30,549 nt of DNA from an uncultured Collinsella sp. (GTDB taxonomy: Bacteria; Actinomycetota; Coriobacteriia; Coriobacteriales; Coriobacteriaceae). Shown one piece after another: positions 6,653-13,290 of this stretch (its first letter is position 1; every line of letters begins with the position of its first letter). The DNA is taken from positions 1 to 30,549 of the forward strand of contig CALKBO010000048.1 of the NCBI GenBank assembly GCA_937989875.1, in the 5' to 3' direction. The translations under genes and the position numbers were made by a program. A model generated the notes under the pieces. It made no database searches, was not told where the DNA came from, and saw nothing but the letters and a program-made list of their open reading frames with translations.

Positions 6653-7216
6653 ATGTCGATCAACCGAGTGAACATCAGCGGAAACTTGACCCGCGACCCC
6701 GAGCTGCGGGCCACCCAGGGCGGCATGCAGGTTCTGGGCTTCGGCGTGGCGGTCAACGACCGCCGCCGCAACCAGCAAACCGGCGAGTGGGAGGACTACC
6801 CGAACTTCGTGGACTGCACGATGTTCGGCAACCGCGCCGAGAGCATGGGCCGCATCCTGCACAAGGGCATGAAGGTGGCCATCGAGGGCAAGCTGCGCTA
6901 TTCGAGCTGGGACAAGGACGGCCAGCGCCGATCCAAGCTTGAGGTGATCGTGGACGAGATCGAGTTCATGAGCCAGAAGCAGGGCCAGCAAGCGCCGCAG
7001 GGTTACCAGCAGCAGTACGCGCCGCAGCCCGCCCCGCAGACGGCGCCCCAGCAGTGGAACGCGCAGCAGGCCTACCAGCAAGCCCCTGCGCCGCCGCAGG
7101 GCTACCAGCAGGCGCCCGCCCAGTACGCGCCGCAGCCAGCCCCGCAGACGGCGCCGCAGCAAGCGCCCATGCCGCCCGCCCAGGAAAGCCTGTACGACGG
7201 CGACATCCCGTTTTAG
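6653..7216 (+). CDS. ssb: Single-stranded DNA-binding protein
   Basis: 187 residues. An OB-fold domain at about 1-105 (MSINRVNISGNLTRDPELR, FVDCTMFGNRAE, KVAIEGKLRYSSW) is typical of bacterial and phage SSB. A Gln/Pro/Ala-rich linker (about 108-175) has two near-identical copies of a 13-residue block. The acidic tip DGDIPF at the C-terminus is the docking motif by which SSB recruits replication and repair proteins. It starts right after the previous stop with GGGAG upstream. Confidence 0.96.
   Translation: MSINRVNISGNLTRDPELRATQGGMQVLGFGVAVNDRRRNQQTGEWEDYPNFVDCTMFGNRAESMGRILHKGMKVAIEGKLRYSSWDKDGQRRSKLEVIVDEIEFMSQKQGQQAPQGYQQQYAPQPAPQTAPQQWNAQQAYQQAPAPPQGYQQAPAQYAPQPAPQTAPQQAPMPPAQESLYDGDIPF
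7016..7162 (+). repeat. Intragenic direct repeat in the ssb linker
   Basis: A 39-bp block at 7016-7054 recurs at 7124-7162 with 36 of 39 identical bases, 108 bp apart. It encodes the YAPQPAPQTAPQQ unit of the linker. It points to linker growth by in-frame duplication. Confidence 0.85.
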
Positions 7217-7229
7217 GGGCGATGGCGGC

Positions 7230-7880
7230 ATGCAGGTACTGGACTCGCTCATAGACGGGCCGCTTAGGCTGCGCAACCGCAGGGAGGGCGACGAGCTTAT
7301 CGGCATGATCGTCCGGTACCTGCGAACTGGCGAGCAGCCCGAGCCTCGGACGGACGCCCAAGAGGCCGTGCTGTTCGCCGTGCAGCCCGTCATGGAGACC
7401 TCGCGCAAGCGCATCGTGGCTGGAGGATCGGGCGGCAAAGCGGCAAGCAAACCCGAGAGCAAACGGGCAAGCGAAACGGGAAGCAAACCGCCAAGCAAAA
7501 GCGGAAGCAAAACGCAGAGCAAAGCGGCAAGCAACGATGCAAGCAAACCCGAGAGCAAACGGGCAAGCGAAGAGGAAGAGGAAGAGGAGTTAGGAAAAGG
7601 GATTAAGGAGAGAGGGAAAGCGGCGCGTTTCCGCGCCCCCTCTCCCGCCGAGGTCGCCGAATACGCCCAGCAGTTCGCTGCGGACAAGGGACTCGACCTC
7701 ACCGCCCTCGACTTCGACCCCGAGCGCTTCGTCGACTTCTACGCCCAGAAGGGCTGGATGGTCGGGCGATCGCACATGAAGGACTGGAAGGCAACGGTGC
7801 GCAACTGGCTGCGCACCTCGAAGCCCAGGAACGGCAGCGCGAAGGAGGTGCCAGACGATGGATTTTCGGCCTACGACTGA
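7230..7880 (+). CDS. Phage replication initiator-like protein
   Basis: 216 residues. The N-terminal 70 residues (MQVLDSLIDGPLRLRNRREGDELIGMIVRYL) are of a type seen before DnaC-like loaders in Gram-positive phages. The middle (about 70-115) is a tetrapeptide repeat xxSK encoded by a strict 12-bp repeat, ending in a poly-Glu run. The C-terminal part (about 130-195: APSPAEVAEYAQQF, FVDFYAQKGWMVGRSHMKDWKATVRNWLR) matches the tail domain common in phage replication initiators. It overlaps the loader gene by 23 bases. By position and repeats it is the likely origin-binding protein; it lacks an ATPase or primase motif. Confidence 0.75.
   Translation: MQVLDSLIDGPLRLRNRREGDELIGMIVRYLRTGEQPEPRTDAQEAVLFAVQPVMETSRKRIVAGGSGGKAASKPESKRASETGSKPPSKSGSKTQSKAASNDASKPESKRASEEEEEEELGKGIKERGKAARFRAPSPAEVAEYAQQFAADKGLDLTALDFDPERFVDFYAQKGWMVGRSHMKDWKATVRNWLRTSKPRNGSAKEVPDDGFSAYD
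7434..7620 (+). other. Candidate phage replication origin
   Basis: The iteron array lies inside the presumed initiator gene and is followed at once by a purine-only stretch (7569-7620, broken only by TT at 7590-7591 and 7603-7604) that is much richer in A/T than its surroundings. Iterons then a purine-biased, easily melted segment within the initiator gene is the layout of the lambda O-gene origin. The helicase-loader gene follows directly. Inference from architecture; not proven. Confidence 0.6.
7444..7575 (+). repeat. Eleven tandem 12-bp iterons inside the initiator gene
   Basis: The hexamer AGCAAA (or AGCGAA/AGCAAC) begins at 7446, 7458, 7470, 7482, 7494, 7506, 7518, 7530, 7542, 7554 and 7566, an exact 12-bp period over 11 units. 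A degenerate copy (GGCAAA) stands one period earlier at 7434. The unit is roughly VRAGCAAAMNNG. Two adjacent units recur identically 96 bp apart (7444-7467 and 7540-7563), showing internal duplication. Confidence 0.9.
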
Positions 7881-8571
7881 GTGCCCGCACTGCGGCGCGA
7901 CCCTCAAGGCCCGCACCACGCGGCTCGCTGGGCGGACGCTGTTCTGCGGCTACGAGCAGTGCGGCTGCGCAGGCGCCGAGGCCGAGCGCGAGAAGGAGCG
8001 CCAGGCCGAGGCCGAGGCGGCTCGCAAGGCTGCGCTCGACAGAGCCATGCACGACTGGAAGCGGGCGGGCGTGCCCGATCGCTACGTGAGCCTCGACCAC
8101 CCGTTGGCTGCGGAGATCGCCGAGTGCATGAAGCGCGGCCAGTGGGTGTACCTCTGGGGAGACGTCGGAACTCATAAGACCACCTGCGCCGCAGCCGTGG
8201 TGAAGCGCCTGGCTGGCGGCAAGCGGTCGGTGCTCATGGCACCGATGTACCGCATCCTCGACGAGATTCAGCGCAGCTTCCACGACGGCGGCGACCCGCT
8301 CAAGCGCTACGCCGAGGTGCGCTACCTGATCGTGGACGACCTGGGCAAGCGCAGGCCGACGGGCTTCGTGCTCGACAGCCTTTTCAGCTTGATTGACCAG
8401 CGCTACTCCGCGATGCTGCCCACGCTGGTGACAACGCAGTACAAGCCGAGCGACCTCGTGCGCAGGCTCGCCGAGCAGGGAGACCCCGACACCGCCAAGG
8501 CCATCGTGTCGCGGCTCAGGGGCGGCGCGAGGGTCGTGCACTTCGACGGCCCGGACGGGAGGTTGCAATGA
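7858..8571 (+). CDS. DnaC-like helicase loader ATPase
   Basis: 237 residues. The N-terminus has a zinc-finger-like Cys set (C9, C12, C30, C35, C37) and an Ala/Glu helix. The AAA+ domain follows: Walker A GDVGTHKT (101-108), Walker B YLIVDD (156-161), and a C-terminal AIVSRLRGGARVVHF carrying the arginine-finger-like Ser-Arg-Leu. The family loads the replicative helicase at the origin. His106 replaces the normally invariant Gly of the P-loop (GxxGxGKT). It starts inside the initiator gene and overlaps the next gene (ATGA), so the three are coupled. Confidence 0.88.
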   Translation: MDFRPTTECPHCGATLKARTTRLAGRTLFCGYEQCGCAGAEAEREKERQAEAEAARKAALDRAMHDWKRAGVPDRYVSLDHPLAAEIAECMKRGQWVYLWGDVGTHKTTCAAAVVKRLAGGKRSVLMAPMYRILDEIQRSFHDGGDPLKRYAEVRYLIVDDLGKRRPTGFVLDSLFSLIDQRYSAMLPTLVTTQYKPSDLVRRLAEQGDPDTAKAIVSRLRGGARVVHFDGPDGRLQ

Positions 8572-9023
8572 TCCTCGATGCGGGGGTGCTTCGCGGCTAC
8601 CCCAAGGAGCGAGCCGAGCTTTACGGCAAGCCTCACCTGGGGGCGCACTACACCCATGGAAAGGCCTACGAGGCGCTTTCGCCCCGGTGCTGCGTCTGCG
8701 GCAGGCGGGCGGGAAGCGTCCACCACGTGGCGCACCGCTCTTGGGGCGAGATTTTCCGCCTGGTGACGCCGTGCGGCGCCTGGGACTTGCGAAGCCCGCT
8801 GTTCTGCCTCTGCGGCAGCGGCACCACCGGATGCCACGACAAGTTCCACGGCGGGGCGCGGCTCAAGGCCGAGTGGCGCTGGCGGCATCCGGTCTACGAG
8901 GAGGCCTGGTGGACGGGCCAGCTGTTGCAGGTCTACGAGCCGCACAGCCCTGGCCTCTACGAATACGGATATTGGCTGATCACAGACCGTGACGGCAACG
9001 AGATGATACGTGAAGGGATGTAA
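8568..9023 (+). CDS. HNH-like zinc protein (putative nuclease)
   Basis: 151 residues. A Cys/His-rich core is seen: C41/C42, C44, then VHHVAHRSWG (H52, H53), and a second cluster C80, C82, C89, H90, H94. CxxC-HH-CxxxH order is compatible with a His-Me finger (HNH) nuclease embedded in structural zinc sites, and such proteins often sit after the helicase loader in Gram-positive phages. The catalytic assignment is tentative. The C-terminal 50 residues are aromatic-rich. The start overlaps the DnaC-like stop. Confidence 0.65.
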   Translation: MILDAGVLRGYPKERAELYGKPHLGAHYTHGKAYEALSPRCCVCGRRAGSVHHVAHRSWGEIFRLVTPCGAWDLRSPLFCLCGSGTTGCHDKFHGGARLKAEWRWRHPVYEEAWWTGQLLQVYEPHSPGLYEYGYWLITDRDGNEMIREGM

Positions 9024-9026
9024 CCC

Positions 9027-9422
9027 ATGGAGATCAAGACATGCGAGCAGTACGTGCTCGATCAGTTGGAGCAGGCGCGGGCTGAGCGCGATTGGCTGCG
9101 CGGCAAGCTTGAGCAGGCGCAGGACGAGGCAGAGGAGCTGCGCGGCAAGCTCATGGAGCGCGGCGAGCGCGATGCCTCGAAGGTCGAGCAGGCCATCCGC
9201 AAGGAGGGCCGCCGTAAGCTCTACCGCGACGGCACCGGCTACCGCACGAGCGTGGACGACGGCGGCAAGATCATCCCGTTCTCTGACTGGTGCATCGAGC
9301 ACGTCGGCTACTCAAGCCTGCGCTGCGGCATGACCAAGAGCGAGTTCATCGCCTATTTCGAGCCAGAGTTCCGAGAGGAGTACGACGAACTGGTCAACGA
9401 GTGGAAGGCGGGCCAGGAATGA
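9027..9422 (+). CDS. Coiled-coil hypothetical protein
   Basis: 131 residues. Residues 8-65 form an acidic coiled coil (LDQLEQARAERDWLRGKLEQ and on). The C-terminal half is a compact part with FSDWCIEHVGYSSLRCG and FEPEFREEYDELV. No family recognised. It overlaps the next start by 4 bases. Confidence 0.72.
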   Translation: MEIKTCEQYVLDQLEQARAERDWLRGKLEQAQDEAEELRGKLMERGERDASKVEQAIRKEGRRKLYRDGTGYRTSVDDGGKIIPFSDWCIEHVGYSSLRCGMTKSEFIAYFEPEFREEYDELVNEWKAGQE

Positions 9423-9634
9423 TACGCATTTACGAGCGCTCGCTTTGCCAGAGCTACGCGAGCGCCTACAGGGCTGGCATCAAGATCGGCGAGGCCGAGA
9501 CGCGAGAGGACGCGCTGAAGCAGGTCGAGGCCATGACCGAGGACAGCTACCAGTGCTTCGCCGTCGACGATGACGGCACGTGCATCGACCTGACGGGCAC
9601 GTTCCCCGGATGCCTCGCGGGGGTGGTGAAATGA
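9419..9634 (+). CDS. Small hypothetical protein
   Basis: 71 residues from ATG 9419, which overlaps the previous stop. It begins MIRIYERSLCQSYASAY and contains AETREDALKQVEAM and CFAVDDDGTCIDLTG. No known domain is seen. It is part of a run of small genes linked by 4-base overlaps. Confidence 0.68.
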   Translation: MIRIYERSLCQSYASAYRAGIKIGEAETREDALKQVEAMTEDSYQCFAVDDDGTCIDLTGTFPGCLAGVVK

Positions 9635-9840
9635 GCTGTTACATCATCGAACTGGCCGATTGCGCACTGACACCGTACGCAATCGAAACGGAGAGTGGCA
9701 CGGAATACGGATGGGGCTTGATGCCGAAGAGGAAGGTTGACCTCGACGAGCTTTTGAGGGTCGCCGACGAGTGCGACGCAGCCGACGTGGACGGCGTGAC
9801 CGACTGGGCTGCGCGAATCAGGAAGGCGGTGGGCGAATGA
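9631..9840 (+). CDS. Small hypothetical protein
   Basis: 69 residues, beginning MSCYIIELADCALTPYAIE, acidic overall. The start lies in the overlap GAAATGA with the preceding stop, and its own stop overlaps the Lar-like gene. Function unknown. Confidence 0.68.
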   Translation: MSCYIIELADCALTPYAIETESGTEYGWGLMPKRKVDLDELLRVADECDAADVDGVTDWAARIRKAVGE

Positions 9841-10166
9841 GCGCCAAAACAACCGAGCTGAAGCCGTGCCCGTTCTGCGGAAGCGGGAACGTGCGCTATA
9901 AGGAAGCCGAGCACGCCGTCGTATGCGCACGCTGCAAGGCCAGGGGAAGCATCGCTCCGGACGAAGAGATGGCTATGCGCATGTGGGACGAGCGAGCGGG
10001 CGAACTGGAGCCCGACAGCTGGGAGAAGCTGGAAGAGGACGTGAATCTCGGCTGCCGCGATTATTGCGAGAAACATCGTCTCGAAGAATGCGATTACAAC
10101 ATGCGCGTGCACATGCTCGACCGCGCCAAGAAGCTCGCGGGCATCGAGGATGAGGCGCAGCGATGA
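9837..10166 (+). CDS. Lar-like restriction alleviation protein
   Basis: 109 residues. The first 40 residues, ELKPCPFCGS then VVCARCKARG (C11, C14, C30, C33), are the zinc ribbon typical of the Lar family, whose Rac prophage member relieves type I restriction of unmodified DNA. Many phage proteins with this ribbon are untested, so anti-restriction activity here is inferred. A helical, acidic C-terminal part (about 55-109) extends beyond the ribbon. It is coupled to its neighbours by 4-base overlaps. Confidence 0.75.
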   Translation: MSAKTTELKPCPFCGSGNVRYKEAEHAVVCARCKARGSIAPDEEMAMRMWDERAGELEPDSWEKLEEDVNLGCRDYCEKHRLEECDYNMRVHMLDRAKKLAGIEDEAQR

Positions 10167-10198
10167 GCAAGCGAAGAGGAACGAGGCGCCTACGATGA
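10163..10198 (+). other. Possible 11-codon coupling micro-ORF
   Basis: ATG 10163 overlaps the Lar-like stop (ATGA) and opens a frame for MSKRRGTRRLR whose TGA (10196-10198) overlaps the next ATG at 10195 (again ATGA). It would carry ribosomes from one gene to the next, since the following gene lacks a well-placed ribosome-binding site. It could be chance. Confidence 0.35.
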
Positions 10199-10443
10199 AG
10201 CTCAAAAACCCGATCAGGGGGATCAGGAAGGCCATGACACCGCCGTGCACCCAATGCGTGCACTCGCGCTTCAAGGCCTTCAACAGCGTGACTATCTTGT
10301 GCAAGTGCGGTGCATACCTCGACCACGTGGAGCGCACGTGCTGCGAGCGCTACGACAATTTCGTCGCAAGAGACGTGCGCGGAACCAGGTGGTGTCGATT
10401 CGAGCAGAAACCGCCGAAGGCCGAGGACGGTGACGAGTCATGA
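10195..10443 (+). CDS. Small Cys-rich (zinc-binding?) protein
   Basis: 82 residues from ATG 10195. The in-frame ATG at 10150 lies inside the previous gene and is less likely. Cys pattern CTQC, CKCG, TCCERYDNFV suggests a zinc-bound fold. No family recognised. The best upstream purine tract, AAGAGGA, is 15-20 bases away, so translation may depend on the micro-ORF before it. The stop overlaps the next start. Confidence 0.68.
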   Translation: MKLKNPIRGIRKAMTPPCTQCVHSRFKAFNSVTILCKCGAYLDHVERTCCERYDNFVARDVRGTRWCRFEQKPPKAEDGDES

Positions 10444-10760
10444 AGGCCATCGAGGCGCCGAAAACTATCGAGCCGTGGCGCATCATCTGCGCGGCTCAAA
10501 GCGAGCCTGATTACAGCGAAGAGCGCTACATGTTGATTTACGCCGGCGATGGAAGCGACGACTATTACGACAAAGGCTATATCTTGCTGGAGGGCTGGCA
10601 CTGCTCCTGCTACGACTGGCCCGAGGTCGATTGGGACGCCACCCATTACGAGGAAGACGAGCTGCTGAAGATTGCCGACATGCGCAAGCGCAACCCGTCG
10701 GACAGCGCCGAGCGCCGCTTCTTCATGCTCGTCGAGCAAGCATTGGGGGCGCACCGATGA
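10440..10760 (+). CDS. Hypothetical early protein
   Basis: 106 residues, very acidic and aromatic (YAGDGSDDYYDKGYILLEGWHCSCYDWPEVDW). The run of Asp, Tyr and Trp is reminiscent of DNA-mimic or regulatory phage proteins, but that is only an impression. Overlaps of 4 bases on both sides place it between the Cys-rich protein and the methyltransferase. Confidence 0.72.
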   Translation: MKAIEAPKTIEPWRIICAAQSEPDYSEERYMLIYAGDGSDDYYDKGYILLEGWHCSCYDWPEVDWDATHYEEDELLKIADMRKRNPSDSAERRFFMLVEQALGAHR

Positions 10761-11906
10761 AGTACGTCTCGCTTTTCAGCGGCATAGAGGCCGCGACAGC
10801 GGCGTGGGAACCGCTTGGTTGGGAGCCCGTGTGCTTCGCCGAGTTCGACGAGTTCCCCAGCGCCGTTTTGGCCGAGCGGTACCCCGAGGTGCCGAATATC
10901 GGCGACGTTACCAAGATGAACTGGAAGAAGTACCGCAGCAAGGTGGACCTGGTGGTGGGCGGAAGCCCATGCCAATCCTTCTCGATCGCGGGCAAACGGG
11001 AGGGGTTGCAAGGTGAGTCAGGACTCATGTTCGAGTACATTCGGGCGGTACGTGAGATACGTCCTCGATGGTTTCTTTGGGAAAACGTCCCGGGAGCGCT
11101 CTCAAGCGAGAATGGGGAGGCTTTCCGACAGCTCCTGTCCGAAATGGACAAGCTCGGGTACGGTCTGGCGTGGCGCGTACTCGATGCGCAGTTCTTCGGA
11201 GTGGCCCAAAGACGCCGCCGTCTCTTTCTTGTCGGACATCTTGGAGCCTGCCCCCCGTCGGCGTACTCATTGAGCCGGAGAGCATGCGAGGGGATCTTGA
11301 ATCGAGCGCGGAAAAGAGGGCGAGCCTTGCCGAAGAGGCTGGAAGAAGCCCTCGTAGCGCAGGCTTCAAGTACCACCAGGGAGCGGGCGCGGGAGGAGTA
11401 GGAGCGGAACCCGAGCAGCCTCCCACGCTCACCGCCGATTGGCACAACCCCGCCGTCTACCCCATCGACGAGCCGATAACGATGGCCGACCTCAACGCCA
11501 ACACGGCGATCGGATACGACATGGTTGGCACGCTCAAGGTTGGCGGCGACGCGCCGTCGGTGTGCCCGTGAGCGCCTGCACGCTGCTCGTTCGCTGCGGA
11601 TGCGCGGGCGGGGGCAAAGGAGCGCTGGTGAGCGACGAGGTGTCGCTCACCCTCTCCACCAGCAACACCCAGACGCTTTTCAGCGAGGAAGGAGGAGGCA
11701 TGGTTGTGCGAAGGCTCACGCCGCGCGAGTGCGAGCGTCTTCAGGGTTTTCCGGACGATTGGACGAGGATACCCTATCGCGGCAAGCCCGCAGACGAGTG
11801 CCCGGACGGCCCGCGCTACAAGGCGGTCGGCAACAGCATGGCCGTTCCCGTTATGAGGTGGATCGGCGAGAGGATCGCCATGGCCGAGGCGGGTGAGATT
11901 TCATGA
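10757..11906 (+). pseudogene. C5-cytosine DNA methyltransferase, broken by two frameshifts
   Basis: All core motifs are present but in three frames. Frame A (10757 to about 11257): motif I (KYVSLFSGIEAA), motif IV (GGSPCQS, catalytic Cys72), ENV (11081-11089) and QRRRRLFLVG. Frame B (about 11257 to 11571): target-recognition region (FKYHQGAG, PTLTADWHNPAVYP). Frame C (from about 11568): RRLTPRECERLQGFPDDWT (motif IX) and RYKAVGNSMAVP (motif X). Each break is cured by one extra C: C6 at 11251-11256 and CCC at 11565-11567. The cured gene is 1152 bases, 383 residues. Frame C can restart at GTG 11568 (GTGA) or at ATG 11700 behind a strong GGAGG, so a two-part enzyme is conceivable. Sequencing error in C runs is also possible. 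Confidence 0.85.
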
Positions 11907-12079
11907 GCTGCGATTCGTTTGAGTGGGCGTGCGAAAGATGCGGCAGGACGTACCGCAATCCGTTTTTCACGTGCTACCCGCGCGAATTTTGGAAGGACAA
12001 CAAGAAGTGTGTCGGCGAGGTCTGCGAAAAGTGCCGCGACGAAATCGACTATAGCAACGTGCGAGAGGAGCAGAAATGA
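11903..12079 (+). CDS. Small zinc-finger-like protein
   Basis: 58 residues from ATG 11903, which overlaps the methyltransferase stop by 4 bases; its own stop overlaps the next ATG. Cys pattern CERC (10, 13), a middle Cys pair, then CEKC predicts a four-Cys zinc site. Begins MSCDSFEWACERCGRTYRNP. It resembles ribbon-type small phage proteins with no assigned function. Confidence 0.7.
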   Translation: MSCDSFEWACERCGRTYRNPFFTCYPREFWKDNKKCVGEVCEKCRDEIDYSNVREEQK

Positions 12080-12408
12080 AGAAGGCGATGATCGTCCAGC
12101 CCATGAACGGGCTTGGCGAGGAGCAGATACTTGAGGCCCGCGCGAAGGCGGTCGCAGAGCTTGAGCGGCGCGGATACGAGGTCGTGGACACGTACTTCAA
12201 GGACGGCCTCGCGGTGCCGCCCAAGGTGGTGAACGTGCCGCTGTACTACCTGAGCCAAAGCCTTGGCAAGATGGCCGAGTGCGACGCTGTGTACCTATGC
12301 GATGGCTGGGAGAACGCACGGGGCTGCAAGGTCGAGCGCGCCGCAGCTGTGGCCTACGACCTTGAGCTCATCGGGTACGACCTACCGTGCCGTGGTGATG
12401 CCTCGTGA
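12076..12408 (+). CDS. DUF4406 family protein (nucleoside deoxyribosyltransferase-like)
   Basis: 110 residues. MIVQPMNGLGEEQILEARAKAVAELERRGYEVVDTYF at the N-terminus and YYLSQSLGKMAECDAVYLCDGWENARGCKVE further on match DUF4406, a fold related to nucleoside 2-deoxyribosyltransferases and common in phages. The family hints at a nucleotide or modified-base role; none is proven. The usual Ser/Met-Gly N-terminal nucleotide-binding pattern is present. ATGA overlap on the left and GTGA on the right. Confidence 0.8.
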   Translation: MKKAMIVQPMNGLGEEQILEARAKAVAELERRGYEVVDTYFKDGLAVPPKVVNVPLYYLSQSLGKMAECDAVYLCDGWENARGCKVERAAAVAYDLELIGYDLPCRGDAS

Positions 12409-12701
12409 GCATGGCCTACTACGAGCCGGGCAGCGGGTGGAACCTGCCGCCAGGGTGCTTCGACGACGATCCGGACGCGCCGTGGAACCGGGTGGACGAG
12501 CCGGCTTGCGGAGATTGCGCCCACTGCATAGAGGGAGGCTGCGACTACGGCATCTGCGAGCTTGAGTTCGAGGAGGCTTTCAGCGCCCAGGAGGCGAAGG
12601 AGCCGATAGCGGCATGGGAGGCTGCGAAGTGGGCGCGAGACTGGATCGTCGAACACTACAAGGACATGCAGGAGGACTGGTGCAAACGGTTCGATGGATA
12701 G
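12405..12701 (+). CDS. Cys-rich hypothetical protein
   Basis: 98 residues from GTG 12405, which overlaps the previous stop; ATG 12411 is an alternative. A tight Cys cluster CGDCAHCIEGGCDYGIC (about 35-51) is likely to bind metal. The C-terminal half is an amphipathic, Trp-rich helix (AAWEAAKWARDWIVEHYKD). No family recognised. Confidence 0.7.
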   Translation: MSMAYYEPGSGWNLPPGCFDDDPDAPWNRVDEPACGDCAHCIEGGCDYGICELEFEEAFSAQEAKEPIAAWEAAKWARDWIVEHYKDMQEDWCKRFDG

Positions 12702-12808
12702 CGGCATCATGCGTCGCGCTGCTTGTCGCGGTTGTGGCCCTTGAGCTTTATGTAATCAGAACGCTGGCGGCGGGGCTGGTGGTTCTGGCCCTGCTCGCCT
12801 GCGGGTAG
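12680..12808 (+). CDS. Tiny membrane protein
   Basis: 42 residues from GTG 12680, with GGAGG at 12671-12675. It overlaps the end of the preceding gene in another frame. It is almost wholly hydrophobic: WIAASCVALLVAVVALELYV and TLAAGLVVLALLAC, probably two short membrane helices. Function unknown; first of three tiny membrane proteins in 600 bp. Confidence 0.55.
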   Translation: MQTVRWIAASCVALLVAVVALELYVIRTLAAGLVVLALLACG

Positions 12809-12819
12809 GAGGTGGACGA

Positions 12820-13047
12820 TTGACCAACTGGGAGCGGTACTTCGGTTCGCCTGAGGCCGCGATGCGCATGGAGGTGCGCATGCTGCGCGACGGGCGGCGG
12901 TTCAAAATCTCGCTGAGCGAGTGCAACCCCTTCACAACGTGCGCGTTCGAATCGCGCTGGGTGCGGGACTTCGGCTCATGGGGCGAGTATCTGGACTGGC
13001 TCAAGGCCGAGTACGACGACGGGACCGTCAGGTGGGAGGACGAATGA
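12820..13047 (+). CDS. Small hypothetical protein with TTG start
   Basis: 75 residues beginning MTNWERYFGSPEAAM. The start is TTG 12820, supported by AGGAGGTGG a few bases upstream; no ATG is as well placed. The sequence is basic at first and acidic at the end (LKAEYDDGTVRWEDE), with several Trp. No family recognised. The stop overlaps the next start. Confidence 0.7.
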   Translation: MTNWERYFGSPEAAMRMEVRMLRDGRRFKISLSECNPFTTCAFESRWVRDFGSWGEYLDWLKAEYDDGTVRWEDE

Positions 13048-13160
13048 GCCGCCCAGGATGCAACCGGGGATGTCTGCTCGTGATAGCGGCATCCCTGCTA
13101 ATAGACGGACTTACGCTGTGGGCGGCGGTATCGCTGGCCCGCATGATCATTGGAGGTTGA
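13044..13160 (+). CDS. Tiny membrane protein
   Basis: 38 residues: MSRPGCNRGC then a single hydrophobic segment (LLVIAASLLIDGLTLWAAVS). The start overlaps the preceding stop (ATGA). Two Cys before the membrane segment are unusual for so short a protein. Function unknown. Confidence 0.6.
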   Translation: MSRPGCNRGCLLVIAASLLIDGLTLWAAVSLARMIIGG

Positions 13161-13161
13161 C

Positions 13162-13290
13162 ATGGGATACAAGAAGTTAATGGATGCAGCCGGTGCTGTC
13201 GTGTCCATGCTCGTGATGCTCTTCCTGGTGCTGCTCGTGTGCTACGGCATCGTGTGGTGCATCGGCGGGATAGCGGCGATGCTGGCATGA
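13162..13290 (+). CDS. Tiny membrane protein
   Basis: 42 residues, MGYKKLMDAAGAVV followed by a strongly hydrophobic stretch (MLVMLFLVLLVCYGIVW) and a second short one. TGGAGG stands 8 bases before the ATG. The stop overlaps the HNH start. The last of the three tiny membrane proteins; function unknown. Confidence 0.62.
   Translation: MGYKKLMDAAGAVVSMLVMLFLVLLVCYGIVWCIGGIAAMLA

Noticed and set aside
7444..7575. Tandem repeat considered as a CRISPR array
   Set aside because: The period is 12 bp with no spacers and the frame stays open; no cas genes are present.
5156..7702. An 848-codon open frame on the minus strand across five plus-strand genes
   Set aside because: It is antisense to well-supported genes (DUF1351, ERF, SSB, initiator). 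Its Leu/Arg/His/Val-rich, low-complexity translation is the usual shadow of GC-rich codon bias, and there is no ribosome-binding site or domain.
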